Shown: positions 9,086 through 17,916, counted from the first letter of the stretch. The stretch is 64,000 nt of DNA from an uncultured Bacteroidales bacterium (GCA_905234765.1 CAJOIF010000001.1:1-64000), one strand, 5' to 3'. Program-made: numbers and translations. The notes: generated from the sequence alone by a model not told the origin.

Positions 9086-9093
9086 CAAAGATA
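9086..9093 (-). promoter_or_regulatory. -7 box for lipoprotein A
   Basis: TATCTTTG on the minus strand, 27 bases before the start codon at 9059. Confidence 0.6.
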
Positions 9094-9127
9094 GCGTTTT
9101 TTCCAAAAGCAATGCCCTTATTGGCAA

Positions 9128-9208
9128 TTATTCTTCTTTGAAGCCCCAAGCGGCGACGGAAAAGATGTCCCTTCTTGTAGCATAATTGAGGCGATACGTT
9201 TTAAGTAT
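9128..9208 (-). pseudogene. C-terminal remnant of a third lipoprotein paralogue
   Basis: The 164-base gap between the two lipoprotein genes contains, on the minus strand, 26 sense codons and a TAA that align without gaps to the C-termini of both neighbours: I.K..RL...T.RD.F....WGF.E then stop, 12 of 26 residues identical to lipoprotein B. An in-frame TGA lies directly upstream (9209-9211), so nothing is translated as a unit. It looks like the tail of a third tandem copy left by deletion or unequal recombination. Confidence 0.65.
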
Positions 9209-9223
9209 TCATTCTTTCAAGAT

Positions 9224-10279
9224 TCAGTGTTCCACAAACCCCCATGACGATTTCCCAAAAAGGTCTCTCAATGTATAGGCAGAAAGACGGACTTCTTTCT
9301 TGATGGTGGTACGCGAAGAAAAAAGACCATATCCTCCTATGACGTTTGTATACGTAGTAACAAAAGAATTCAAGCTGTTCAATACAGCATCATTTACCAT
9401 ATAATAGTTATACAACTCGTTACCCCCAGCAGAGATGGACACGACAAAACTGTCAACATATCGAACCACATTGGGGTGATTGAAATTGACAACAGTATCA
9501 CTGCCGATGGCATCTTTTAAGGTATTGAACAACCAATTGACGGAATACTCTTGATAATATACATTCGACAGATTATCCAATTTCATAAACTCATAGAGCG
9601 GCTTCACCCCAAAATTACGAGTAATACTTTTCAATTTCTTTTCTTGGCCATTGTGTTGTTCCAGATAATTGAACTGCATTTTCAAGTCATAGATAGGTGC
9701 AGCCCCATCGGCCCTAAAGAGAATCCGACCCGTTGCATTGGATGATTCCATTTGAAATTGTACACCTCCCGAAATAATACTGAACTCCTCGTTTCCCACC
9801 ATACACGTCTGCGCCATGACCGTATCGCCGTCTGGCTTGACCATAACGAATCGATACTCGTAATTGTCTCCCCCCGAACCTGTATTAAATCGCCCCGTAG
9901 TGTAATAAACTTTTTGGTCAGGAGAATAAAACGCTCCCTCTACTTTATTATGAAGGGTCAATGTATCAAGAACAAACACGCGTCCGGTAGGTTTACAATG
10001 GCCGTCGGAATCATGCCATTCAATGATTCGGGCGTCAAGCTTGCCAGGATAGTTGCTTGAATCAGCGATAAGAGCCACTTCACTGGCGTCAATCGGGTCG
10101 TCGTTGGTGCCACAGAAGGCACGGATGATTTTGACATAATTGGTGTCGGCTCTATGATCAAGCATGGCATAAATGATGGCGACATCCTTATAGTCAGCAT
10201 ACAGGTCGACATCTGTAGAGCATGAGCCAAAAACAGAAATAAAAAGAAGAAAAACAGGGATAAAACGGCGCATTTTCAT
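9224..10279 (-). CDS. Lipoprotein, tandem paralogue B (unknown family)
   Basis: 351 residues with a lipoprotein signal (MKMRRFIPVFLLFISVFGSC; lipobox VFGSC). It shares its overall plan and many motifs with the lipoprotein at 8019-9059 (VDLYADYKD, DTNYVKIIRAFCG, EVALIADSSNYPGKLDARI, IGSDT, GGNELYNY, GGYGLFSSR, SSWGFVEH). The middle third differs most, as expected for diverging surface loops. Family and ligand unknown. A TACTTTTG box lies about 26 bases upstream of the start. The remnant of a third copy follows its stop directly. Confidence 0.7.
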   Translation of the reverse strand: MKMRRFIPVFLLFISVFGSCSTDVDLYADYKDVAIIYAMLDHRADTNYVKIIRAFCGTNDDPIDASEVALIADSSNYPGKLDARIIEWHDSDGHCKPTGRVFVLDTLTLHNKVEGAFYSPDQKVYYTTGRFNTGSGGDNYEYRFVMVKPDGDTVMAQTCMVGNEEFSIISGGVQFQMESSNATGRILFRADGAAPIYDLKMQFNYLEQHNGQEKKLKSITRNFGVKPLYEFMKLDNLSNVYYQEYSVNWLFNTLKDAIGSDTVVNFNHPNVVRYVDSFVVSISAGGNELYNYYMVNDAVLNSLNSFVTTYTNVIGGYGLFSSRTTIKKEVRLSAYTLRDLFGKSSWGFVEH

Positions 10280-10304
10280 GTTGAATTTTTTTTGTTTGAC
10301 AATG

Positions 10305-10312
10305 CAAAAGTA
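10305..10312 (-). promoter_or_regulatory. -7 box for lipoprotein B
   Basis: TACTTTTG on the minus strand, 25 bases before the start codon at 10279. Confidence 0.55.
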
Positions 10313-10355
10313 ATGGTTTTTTCTTTTCAGGCAAGCTTTTTCGTCCTTTTTTGCA

Positions 10356-10386
10356 CAAAAAAAGCGACTCCCGAAAGAGTCGCTTT
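10356..10386 (-). terminator. Rho-independent terminator of tRNA-Leu
   Basis: On the minus strand a GCGACTC/GAGTCGC stem with a 6-base loop, extended by AAA/TTT pairs, runs into seven T residues. It starts about six bases past the 3' end of the tRNA. Confidence 0.8.
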
Positions 10387-10391
10387 CTGCG

Positions 10392-10475
10392 TACCGAAGG
10401 CCGGGATCGAACCGGCACGAGTGTTACCTCATCGGTTTTTGAGACCGACGCGTCTACCGATTCCGCCACTTCGGC
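10392..10475 (-). tRNA. tRNA-Leu (anticodon CAA)
   Basis: 84 bases on the minus strand. Acceptor stem GCCGAAG/CTTCGGT (first pair G-U), a D-arm with GGTAGACGC, anticodon stem TCGGT/ACCGA with loop CTCAAAA giving anticodon CAA, a long class II variable arm (GAGGTAACACTC) and a T-arm with GGTTCGATCCC. CCA is not encoded. A terminator follows directly. Confidence 0.93.
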
Positions 10476-10583
10476 ATGGTTTGACATTCTCACCAACCAT
10501 GGCTTCTTCTTCGAAACGCGGCTGCAAAAGTACGGAAATTTTTGTTTTCTGCAAGCAACTGAAGAAAAAAAACTGTTTTTTGC

Positions 10584-10614
10584 TTTGTCAGCATGTAGAA
10601 AATGCCTAATTTTG
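10584..10614 (+). promoter_or_regulatory. Bacteroidota promoter for prs
   Basis: TTTG (10584-10587), 19 bases, then TAATTTTG (10607-10614): both elements at consensus spacing, 33 bases ahead of ATG 10647. Confidence 0.75.
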
Positions 10615-10646
10615 CAGCCCGAAACAAACCCCAAACACCTACAACA

Positions 10647-11582
10647 ATGTCAGGAAGATTCGTTTCCATTTTTGCCGGTAGAGCCACAAAGGACTTGGGC
10701 GCAAAGATTGCCGAGGCCTATGGCACTCCGCTTGGGAAGTCATCGGTCGTCGTCTTCTCCGACGGCGAGTTCCAGCCATCGTATGAAGAGAGCATTCGTG
10801 GCCACCACGTGTTCATCGTGCAGTCCACCATGCCTTCGACCGACAACCTGATGGAACTGCTGCTCATGATTGACGCGGCCAAACGCGCTTCGGCCCACAA
10901 GATCATCGCCGTGATTCCGTATTTCGGTTGGGCGCGACAGGACCGCAAGGACCAGCCCCGCGTGAGCATCGGTTCAAAACTCGTCGCCAACCTGTTGGTG
11001 GCCGCCGGTGTCAACCGTATCATCACCCTTGACCTCCACGCCGACCAGATCCAAGGTTTCTTTGACATCCCTGTAGATGCGCTGTATGCATCCAGCCTCT
11101 TCATCGACTACATCCAAAAAATGAACATCGATGACCTGCTGATTGCTGCGCCTGACTTGGGTGCTTCGAAACGCGCCTCAGCCTACGCCAAACGCCTCAA
11201 CTGCGACCTCGCCGTGTGTCACAAGCACCGCCCACGCGCCAACGTGGTCGACAGCATGACCCTCATCGGTGATGTGAAAGACAAGAACGTCATCATCCTC
11301 GACGACATCATCGATACGGCTGGCACCATCGTGAAAGCCGGCCAAGTGATGATGGACAACGGCGCCAAGAGCGTCCGCGCCTTCGCCACCCACGCTGTGT
11401 GCAGCGGTCCGGCCATGGAGCGTTTGGACAACTCGGTCTTCAGCGAAGTGGTTGTCACCGACTCCATCCCGTTGCCTGCCAATGCTTCGAAGAAAATCAA
11501 GGTGGTAAGCACAGCTCCACTGTTTGCCGATGTCATCCGCCGTGTAGAATCATACGAGAGCATAAGCTCACTATTTAAATAA
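10647..11582 (+). CDS. prs: Ribose-phosphate pyrophosphokinase (PRPP synthase)
   Basis: 311 residues from ATG 10647 (MSGRFVSIFAGRATKDLG). It makes PRPP from ribose-5-phosphate and ATP for nucleotide, His and Trp synthesis. Seen: the ATP-binding loop region SDGEFQPSYEESIRG, the flexible-loop segment YFGWARQDRKDQPR, the metal site DLHADQIQGFF and the PRPP-binding loop VIILDDIIDTAGTIV. An in-frame TTG extends the frame upstream to 10602 but lies in the promoter, so the internal ATG is preferred. rplY follows 31 bases later and is likely cotranscribed. Confidence 0.95.
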   Translation: MSGRFVSIFAGRATKDLGAKIAEAYGTPLGKSSVVVFSDGEFQPSYEESIRGHHVFIVQSTMPSTDNLMELLLMIDAAKRASAHKIIAVIPYFGWARQDRKDQPRVSIGSKLVANLLVAAGVNRIITLDLHADQIQGFFDIPVDALYASSLFIDYIQKMNIDDLLIAAPDLGASKRASAYAKRLNCDLAVCHKHRPRANVVDSMTLIGDVKDKNVIILDDIIDTAGTIVKAGQVMMDNGAKSVRAFATHAVCSGPAMERLDNSVFSEVVVTDSIPLPANASKKIKVVSTAPLFADVIRRVESYESISSLFK

Positions 11583-11613
11583 CTCAATCATTAACAAATT
11601 AACAATCAACACA

Positions 11614-12192
11614 ATGAAAACTGTATCATTGAGCGGTTCTCTCCGCGAGAACGTAGGGAAAAAGGATACTAAGGCTTTGCGCAAAGCCGAGATGGTTCCT
11701 TGTGTCATGTACGGCTCAGGCGAAGAGCAGGTGCAATTTGCCACCTCAGCCAAGAGTTTCAGCAAGATTCTCTTCACCCCTGAGACCTACATCGTCGAAT
11801 TCGACATCAACGGCAAGGTCTACAAGACCATCCTGCAAGATGTCCAGTATCACCCTGTGACCGACCAGGTGCTTCACGCCGACTTCCTCATCGTGAAGGA
11901 AGACAAACCCGTCACCGTAGTGTTGCCCGTGTCTCTTGAAGGCTCGGCGGCTGGTGTGATGCGTGGTGGTAAGCTGAAGAAAGGCGTTCGTAAGGTGAAA
12001 GTCTGCGGTCTCATCAAAGACCTGCCCGACTACATCAACGTCAACATCAGCAACCTGAACATCAACGAGGCCATCAAGGTGAAGGACCTCAACATCGAGA
12101 ACGTGACTCCCGTCACTCCTGGTTACACCGTCATCGCCGCCGTCAATATGGCTCGTGGTGCTCAAGTGGCAGCCGAGGAGACCGAAGAGTAA
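11614..12192 (+). CDS. rplY: 50S ribosomal protein L25/general stress protein Ctc
   Basis: 192 residues, the long Ctc form with an N-terminal 5S-rRNA-binding L25 domain (about 1-95, SLRENVGKKDTKALRKAEMVPCVMYG) and a C-terminal TL5-type beta domain (about 96-185, including VKVCGLIKDLPDYINVNIS). It binds 5S rRNA in the large subunit. The tail is acidic (EETEE). A strong terminator lies 26 bases downstream. Confidence 0.93.
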   Translation: MKTVSLSGSLRENVGKKDTKALRKAEMVPCVMYGSGEEQVQFATSAKSFSKILFTPETYIVEFDINGKVYKTILQDVQYHPVTDQVLHADFLIVKEDKPVTVVLPVSLEGSAAGVMRGGKLKKGVRKVKVCGLIKDLPDYINVNISNLNINEAIKVKDLNIENVTPVTPGYTVIAAVNMARGAQVAAEETEE

Positions 12193-12217
12193 TTTTCATA
12201 GGTTTTACAACAATAAC

Positions 12218-12244
12218 AAAGGCCGTCTTCGGGCGGCCTTTTTT
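12218..12244 (+). terminator. Rho-independent terminator after rplY
   Basis: AAAGGCCGTC-TTCG-GGCGGCCTTT stem (one G-T pair) with a UUCG-type tetraloop and a T run, ending six bases before the pth start codon. pth is therefore either expressed by read-through or from a promoter not seen. Confidence 0.85.
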
Positions 12245-12249
12245 CAAAT

Positions 12250-12813
12250 ATGAAATACCTGATTGCTTGTTTGGGAAACATCGGTGCCGAGTATGAGAAC
12301 ACGCGCCATAACATCGGCTTCAAGATTGCCGACCGTCTGGCCAAAGACCTCGAAGCGTCGTTCACGACGGGTCGCCTCGCGCAGGTAGCCGAGATGCGTT
12401 TCAAGGGCAAGACCCTTGTCGTCATCAAACCAACCACCTACATGAACTTGAGTGGTAAGGCCGTGAAATACTGGCTCAACGAAGAGAAAATCCCACTAGA
12501 GAACCTGCTGGTGGTAAATGACGATATCGCCCTGCCCTTCGGTACGCTGCGCCTCCGCAAGCAAGGTGCCGACGGTGGCCACAACGGCCTGACTGACATC
12601 ATCGAGAAGCTTGGCACCAATGTGTTCTGCCGTTTGCGTTTCGGCTTGGGCGACGACTTCCCTCGTGGCCGCCAAGTCGACTTCGTGCTTGGTCAGTGGA
12701 AAGCCTCTGAAGAACCCATCGTTGATGAAAAATGCGACATTGCTGTCGAAATCATCAAGAGCTTCGTCACCCAAGGCCCCGACCGGACGATGAACCAGTA
12801 CAACAAAAAATAA
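12250..12813 (+). CDS. pth: Peptidyl-tRNA hydrolase
   Basis: 187 residues. It hydrolyses the ester bond of peptidyl-tRNA released from stalled ribosomes. Seen: LGNIGAEYENTRHNIGF with the catalytic His at about residue 20 (the family usually has GNPG, here GNIG), PTTYMNLSGKAV, and the NDDIALPFGTLRLRKQGADGGHNGL block. Length is normal. It lies directly after the rplY terminator, the usual rplY-pth neighbourhood. Confidence 0.95.
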   Translation: MKYLIACLGNIGAEYENTRHNIGFKIADRLAKDLEASFTTGRLAQVAEMRFKGKTLVVIKPTTYMNLSGKAVKYWLNEEKIPLENLLVVNDDIALPFGTLRLRKQGADGGHNGLTDIIEKLGTNVFCRLRFGLGDDFPRGRQVDFVLGQWKASEEPIVDEKCDIAVEIIKSFVTQGPDRTMNQYNKK

Positions 12814-12814
12814 C

Positions 12815-13096
12815 ATGAAACGCGTCGACCGCATCGCCCACATGGAAAACCTCTTCGACAAGAGTACGGTGGTTATCCAACGTTTGGAACAGGCCCTCGA
12901 AGATTTTGCCGCCCTTCAGTCCGACATCGCCGAATTGGAAGCCTACTACACCTCGCCGCAGTGGCGCAAGGACTTCGAGGCCGATGAGGCCGGCAAACTA
13001 CCCCAAAACCTCAAACGAGGGGTGCTAAGCGAGGATGGAGTGTGGACTATGTTGGAGGATTATAAGCGGTTAAAGGAGGTTGTATGCGAAAACTAA
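12815..13096 (+). CDS. DUF4298 family protein
   Basis: 93 residues, mostly helical and charged. The pattern RI..ME...........LE..L.......DI.ELE.YY.S.QW..D....E.G.LP.NLKRGVLSEDGVW matches the DUF4298 family of small cytosolic proteins with no known function. It starts one base after the pth stop and overlaps the next gene by 13 bases, so it belongs to this operon. Confidence 0.8.
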   Translation: MKRVDRIAHMENLFDKSTVVIQRLEQALEDFAALQSDIAELEAYYTSPQWRKDFEADEAGKLPQNLKRGVLSEDGVWTMLEDYKRLKEVVCEN

Positions 13097-13584
13097 AAGA
13101 AATCTTCGGTTACGCCCTCGGCGGCCTGATGTTCGTGCTGCTCATCCCGACCTTGATGTGGTGGGTCTCGGGGAGACCCAACTTGTTGGTTTCTCATATA
13201 ATAAGGATAGTAATTGCCCTCGGGCTGGCGGTGTTTGGGCTCTCGCTCAGCGTGTGGTCCATCGTGTATATGCGGCACAAAGGCGACGGCAACCCAATGG
13301 ATGCTTTCGGACACGAGGTGGCACCCCGCACGAAGCACCTGATGACGGAAGGCCCCTACCGCCTGAGCCGCAACCCCATGCTGACGGGCAGCTTCGTCTA
13401 TTTCGCTGGCGTATGCATTTGGCTTTGGTCTTGGCAGGCGCTGCTGGTGTATGTTGCTTTTATTGTCATCATGCTTTTGCAAGTACGCAGCGAGGAGAAA
13501 CGCCTCCGCCGTGATTTTGGCGAGGAGTATGAGGCGTATTGCAGGAGGACGGGGCGGTTTGGGCCGGTTTCGTTTAAGAAGTAA
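13084..13584 (+). CDS. ICMT/PEMT-like integral membrane methyltransferase
   Basis: 166 residues with about four hydrophobic helices and the C-terminal SAM-binding signature of isoprenylcysteine carboxyl methyltransferase-like proteins (TEGPYRLSRNPMLTG, then RSEEKRLRRDFGEEYEAYCRRTGRF). Bacterial members methylate lipids or unknown small molecules; the substrate is not predictable. It starts inside the DUF4298 gene. It is the last core-like gene before the AT-rich defence island. It is not the same protein as the ICMT-like gene at the other end of the island (24771-25442). Confidence 0.8.
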   Translation: MRKLKEIFGYALGGLMFVLLIPTLMWWVSGRPNLLVSHIIRIVIALGLAVFGLSLSVWSIVYMRHKGDGNPMDAFGHEVAPRTKHLMTEGPYRLSRNPMLTGSFVYFAGVCIWLWSWQALLVYVAFIVIMLLQVRSEEKRLRRDFGEEYEAYCRRTGRFGPVSFKK

Positions 13585-13924
13585 AGTGTTTTCCGTCCTT
13601 TTCTCTTGAAAGAAAAGGACCAAAAGTTCAAGGCCGACATCATCGGACCTCCCCACAAAGCAGGCGCTTCCCCGCCATGTCGGCCGTGGCCCACGCGCCC
13701 AACCCGGTCTGTTTTTGGCAATCCCAGTCAGAAATCTAAAATCTTCAGTTACAGCAGGCCCTCGTTGAAGGACTTGGGCAAGAAATGGTTCGCCTTCGGG
13801 CGGATGGAGATTGGGGGTGAGGGGCTGAGGGGGAAATTTGGAATAGTTTGAGTTTTTTATCGGAATTATAGACGGATTTTGGAGAAAAATCTCTATATTT
13901 GCAAGTTTATAGGGAGTTTTTGCG
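13585..13924. other. 340-base intergenic junction at the left edge of the defence island
   Basis: No convincing gene. The first 260 bases are GC-rich and contain TTTTCTCTTGAAAGAAAAGG, an imperfect inverted repeat (CTTTTCTC/GAAAGAAAAG), followed by a string resembling decayed dispersed repeats. Weak open frames run through it on both strands with atypical composition. The last 75 bases turn AT-rich and hold the promoter of the methyltransferase gene. The switch from core-like to AT-rich sequence occurs here. Confidence 0.5.
13894..13901 (+). promoter_or_regulatory. -7 box for the defence operon
   Basis: TATATTTG 23 bases before ATG 13925. No convincing -33 element at normal spacing. It probably drives the methyltransferase and the closely packed genes after it. 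Confidence 0.55.
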
Positions 13925-14986
13925 ATGAAAATTTGTAATAACCAGAAATTCAAGGCGATAGACTTCTTCTGCGGAGGGGGTGGCATGACGTGTGGTTTGC
14001 GGCAGGCAGGAATAGATGTAATTGCTGGAGTGGATTTTGACAAGAACGCAAAAGAGACATACGAGTTCAACAATTCAGGAAGTAAGTTTATAGATAAAGA
14101 CATTAAAAACCTTTGGAGCAACTATTTTGAACGGAATTTTGGCATTACAAAATATGATGATAACTTAATTATGGTGGGCTGCAGCCCTTGCCAATATTAT
14201 AGTATTATCAATACCGACCATTCCAAAGCTGAAATGTCCAGAGGCCTTCTGATCAATTTTGCTCGGTTTATTGAATACTACAGACCAGGATACGTCTTGG
14301 TTGAAAATGTCCCTGGAATTGTCACCAACAAAGAAACCGTTTTATATCGTTTTTTGGATAAGCTGAATGCTCTTGGGTACAAGAATATCGTGAAAGAAAT
14401 TGTTGATATGAGCCAATACGGTGTGCCGCAAAGCCGGCGTCGTTTTTCACTTATTGCCACACGATTGGATGGCGTTAAAGTGTCTTTGCCACAAAAGTCA
14501 GATAAAGTGTTGACAGTAGCTGATGTTTTAGGAGAAAAAAACGGCTTCCCAAAAATCAAGGCGGGATATAAAGACACGACCAGTTTCCAGCATACAGTTG
14601 CCGGGTTGAATGAGATAAGTTTACGCCGGATGGCTCTTACTCCTCATAACGGTGGAAATCGATTGAGTTGGGCGGATCAGCCAGAATTGCAATTGGCATG
14701 CTATATTGGAAAAGATGATATTTTCAAAGACAATTACGGTAGAATGTGGTGGCACAAACCTTCTCCAACGATAACCACCAAGTTTTTCAGTATCTCCAAT
14801 GGCCGTTTTGCTCATCCCGAGGAAGACCGGGCAATTTCTATCCGTGAAGGTGCTACATTGCAATCCTTCCCCAAAAACTATGTTTTCAAAACAAACAGCA
14901 TCGCAGGTGCAGCTCGAATTATTGGAAATGCTGTGCCATGTGAGTATGCAAGAAGATTAGGTGAAACGATAATTAAAACACAATAA
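13925..14986 (+). CDS. DNA (cytosine-5) methyltransferase
   Basis: 353 residues with all main C5-MTase motifs: I (DFFCGGGGMTCGL, 13-25), IV with catalytic Cys89 (GCSPCQYYS), VI (VENVPG, 126-131), VIII (QSRRR, 169-173), a target-recognition region of about 190-290 and X (IGNAVPCEYARRL, 333-345). PCQYYS replaces the usual PCQPFS. It methylates cytosine at C5 in an unknown sequence. AT-rich relative to the core. The histidine-kinase-like ATPase gene follows after three bases, so the methylase is the first gene of the operon. It could protect self DNA from the McrBC-like nuclease downstream. Vsr, the usual repair partner of such methylases, lies 10 kb away at the island's other end. Confidence 0.93.
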   Translation: MKICNNQKFKAIDFFCGGGGMTCGLRQAGIDVIAGVDFDKNAKETYEFNNSGSKFIDKDIKNLWSNYFERNFGITKYDDNLIMVGCSPCQYYSIINTDHSKAEMSRGLLINFARFIEYYRPGYVLVENVPGIVTNKETVLYRFLDKLNALGYKNIVKEIVDMSQYGVPQSRRRFSLIATRLDGVKVSLPQKSDKVLTVADVLGEKNGFPKIKAGYKDTTSFQHTVAGLNEISLRRMALTPHNGGNRLSWADQPELQLACYIGKDDIFKDNYGRMWWHKPSPTITTKFFSISNGRFAHPEEDRAISIREGATLQSFPKNYVFKTNSIAGAARIIGNAVPCEYARRLGETIIKTQ

Positions 14987-14989
14987 TAT

Positions 14990-17902
14990 ATGCAATTTAG
15001 AACTAAAGCACGAGCTGTCGACTTACTTGGCAAAGGGCAAATTGCCGATTTGCCTACTGCCATAACAGAGTTATGGAAAAACGGCTATGATGCTTATGCA
15101 GATAACCTTACGGCTGAAATATTTTTATCAGGTTATAAAGGATTAACCTCTCCTTTGTTTGTTATTTCCGATGATGGAACTGGCATGAAACAATCTGATA
15201 TTTTGGACAAATGGCTTGTTCTTGGTGTTGATAGTAAAAGCCGCTCGTCACAGGCTGATATTAAAGGAGAAGATACTTTATGGAAAGAACCGAGAATCAA
15301 AGCAGGAGAAAAGGGCATTGGTCGTTTGTCTGTTGCTTTTTTGGGTTCCCCAATGCTCATGTTGACAAAGAAACAAGGTTATCCATTGCAGGCCATGTAT
15401 TTTGATTGGAGAGTTCTGGAAAACTATAATATGTTCTTGGACGATGTAGAGATCCCTGTAGAATCTACTGACGTTCCCTCTTTTAGGCACACCTTCGAAA
15501 TCCTTAAAAAGTCTTTTCTCAAGAATGTCAACGACCCAGGAAAATATAATTCAGAAGAAAAGGTTTTATGGGAAAGCGATCAAGATTCATTAAGGAATAC
15601 CATAATTAAAAGCACTGAAAACATTATTATTCCAGATTTCTTTGAACAAGAAATATTGAATTCTTTTGTAAAAACAGATTCTCATGGAACAAAATTTATT
15701 ATTTTTGAACCAGAAGAACAAATTGTAAACTTGGTAATTGACGCAGAAAAAGAAGATGATCTAAGCAATGATAACAAATTTACTAGATCCAGTTTGGTTG
15801 GGTTTACGAATTTATTCAAGCCCGAATCAGAAAGGCTACCTATTAAGACCAAATTCCCCATGCATATAGACAGTGATGAACCTGTTGGAATAGATTTTTT
15901 TCGGGGAAGCGGTCAGTTCTTTGATGAAAAAGATTATGATATAGCTGACATTGTTATTGAAGGCAAATGGGATGGAAATGGCTCTTTTGATGGCCAATTA
16001 AAATTCTCAAGCCAATTAATAGATTATTCTTTTTACAATTCTACTAGAAGAAGAGATTCTCGAAGCAATTATGGCGAATACTCAATTAAACTGGGATATT
16101 CTATGGGTAGAGAAGAAGACTCTTTTTTAAAGGGAGAAGCTTGGCATAAAATAGACAAGAAAGTTAAACAATATGGTGGTTTATATATTTATAGAGATGG
16201 TTTTCGGGTATTACCATATGGCAGATCAGATGCAGATTTTTTAGAATTAGAAGAAAGAAGAAGTAAACGTTTTGGATCTTTCTTCAGCTATCGAAGACTG
16301 TTTGGGTATATTGAATTGTCACGAAAAGGAAACAGTTCCTTAAAAGATAAATCAAGTCGCGAAGGGTTAATTAACAATGCTTCTTATCGTGCTTTTAAGG
16401 ATGATTTAATCGCTATGTTTATTGACCTGGCAAATGAGTATTTTGGTGACAAAGCAAAACAATCTGTTTTTCTTGACGAAAAGAAAAAAAACAAAGAGCA
16501 GTCAGATGCAATAAAAAAGGATAAAGAAAGAGAAAAGCAAGAAAAAGCTGCATTTACAAGAAGTCTAAGAGAGTATCCTAAACGTTTTGAAGAATATCAG
16601 CGAGAATACGAACAAACCATAAACAAATTGCAGGAAAAGCTTGTTCAATCAAATATGGTGTTTGCTGATATTGAGTCCCTTTTGAATAGAATTCAAAAAT
16701 TAGATATTCAATACTCAGACTTGTTGCCTAAAATACCAAAACGATATAAACTGACGGGGCCCCAAGAAGACCGTTTGGATGAATATGCAAAACAATTGGA
16801 GTTATATAGAGAGACTATCAATGCAAAAGGAAGCAGCATAGTCCAAGAGGCAAGAGCGCGTCTGCAGATTCAGGATCTCAGAAAAGACTTTTCTAATAGA
16901 TGTAATACCTATATTGCGAATCTTGAAGAGACTGTTGAGAAATTAAAGAAGCGGTTTATAAATAGAACAGACCAATTGTCGTGTGATATCGAAGAACGAG
17001 CATCCTCATTTTTAATCGAATTAAAGGCTCAAAAAGAAAAAAGTTTAAATACTGTTTTTTCCCAAAATGATATAGAAAGAGAAATAGAAACTATTAATAG
17101 TCTCTTTAATACTCTGCAATCAAGTATTACAGATAGCATAGAGCCCCTTGTTGCCCATGTGGAAAGAATTAGCTTGGATATTGACGAAGAACTATTACAA
17201 GGAGCTTATAAAGAACAGTATGAGAAAATAAAAGAACAATGGCAATTGTCAAAAGAAACTTCTCAGTTGGGAATTGCTGTGGAGATCATTGATCACGAAT
17301 TTAATTCGCTATACACTCAAATTAATTCTACATTGGATTTGATGAGCAAACACAATGATACTTCCGATTTTGCTTATTTGAAGAAATCTTTTAAAACTCT
17401 TGAAGACAAATATGCTTTGTTGTCTCCATTATATAGGATATCCGGTAGTATCGCCAAAGATATTTCAGGCACCGAATTATTATCCTTCCTAAAAAGCTTT
17501 TTCGAAAACAGATTGCTAACCACAAATGTCGATATCCGAGCAACCAAAGATTTCGAGAATCACATTATTCACATAAAAGAGCCCGTAATCTATTCAGTTA
17601 TGATTAATATCATTAACAACGCTCTATATTGGATGAAAAATTCTGAAAACAAAATTGTCGAGTTTGCATATTATCCGAACACTGAGGAAATTATTATTAG
17701 AAACTCTGGACTACCAATCAAAGACAACAAATTACAGAAAATATTTGAATTATTCTATACGAACCGACCAAACGGTCGCGGTTTGGGACTGTATTTGGCT
17801 AAAGAGAGTCTCAACGACTGTTATTTTGATATTTATGCAACCAACGATAAAGCATACAACACTTTATCTGGAGCTTGCTTCGTAATAAAACCCCTTACCT
17901 AA
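14990..17902 (+). CDS. Dual GHKL ATPase: MutL/Hsp90/MORC-like N-terminus and histidine-kinase C-terminus
   Basis: 970 residues. The N-terminal Bergerat fold has the N-box E27-LWK-N31 in TAITELWKNGYDA, the G1 box SDDGTGM (60-66) and the G2 box GEKGIGRLS (106-114), as in GHKL ATPases of restriction systems and MORC proteins. Residues about 480-760 are a long charged coiled coil. The C-terminus is a second, kinase-type module: an H-box VEIIDHEFNSLYTQ with His769-Glu770, an N-box INIINNALYWM (872-882), a G1-like IRNSGLPI, an F-box KIFELFYTN and the G2 box GRGLGLYLAK (929-938). The H-box and CA domain suggest real autophosphorylation. It is soluble, with no membrane segment. The next gene encodes a receiver-like protein, the natural acceptor. 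Function inferred: ATP-driven sensor or regulator of the restriction system. AT-rich. Confidence 0.8.
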   Translation: MQFRTKARAVDLLGKGQIADLPTAITELWKNGYDAYADNLTAEIFLSGYKGLTSPLFVISDDGTGMKQSDILDKWLVLGVDSKSRSSQADIKGEDTLWKEPRIKAGEKGIGRLSVAFLGSPMLMLTKKQGYPLQAMYFDWRVLENYNMFLDDVEIPVESTDVPSFRHTFEILKKSFLKNVNDPGKYNSEEKVLWESDQDSLRNTIIKSTENIIIPDFFEQEILNSFVKTDSHGTKFIIFEPEEQIVNLVIDAEKEDDLSNDNKFTRSSLVGFTNLFKPESERLPIKTKFPMHIDSDEPVGIDFFRGSGQFFDEKDYDIADIVIEGKWDGNGSFDGQLKFSSQLIDYSFYNSTRRRDSRSNYGEYSIKLGYSMGREEDSFLKGEAWHKIDKKVKQYGGLYIYRDGFRVLPYGRSDADFLELEERRSKRFGSFFSYRRLFGYIELSRKGNSSLKDKSSREGLINNASYRAFKDDLIAMFIDLANEYFGDKAKQSVFLDEKKKNKEQSDAIKKDKEREKQEKAAFTRSLREYPKRFEEYQREYEQTINKLQEKLVQSNMVFADIESLLNRIQKLDIQYSDLLPKIPKRYKLTGPQEDRLDEYAKQLELYRETINAKGSSIVQEARARLQIQDLRKDFSNRCNTYIANLEETVEKLKKRFINRTDQLSCDIEERASSFLIELKAQKEKSLNTVFSQNDIEREIETINSLFNTLQSSITDSIEPLVAHVERISLDIDEELLQGAYKEQYEKIKEQWQLSKETSQLGIAVEIIDHEFNSLYTQINSTLDLMSKHNDTSDFAYLKKSFKTLEDKYALLSPLYRISGSIAKDISGTELLSFLKSFFENRLLTTNVDIRATKDFENHIIHIKEPVIYSVMINIINNALYWMKNSENKIVEFAYYPNTEEIIIRNSGLPIKDNKLQKIFELFYTNRPNGRGLGLYLAKESLNDCYFDIYATNDKAYNTLSGACFVIKPLT

Positions 17903-17916
17903 AAAGACTTTTGATT

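Noticed and set aside
13606..13851. 81-codon frame in the 340-base gap
   Set aside because: Its composition follows decayed repeats, no start signal or related family is visible.
13093..14121. 342-codon minus-strand frame over the left edge of the island
   Set aside because: It covers the end of the ICMT-like gene, a repeat-filled gap and the start of the methylase, and has no domain or promoter.
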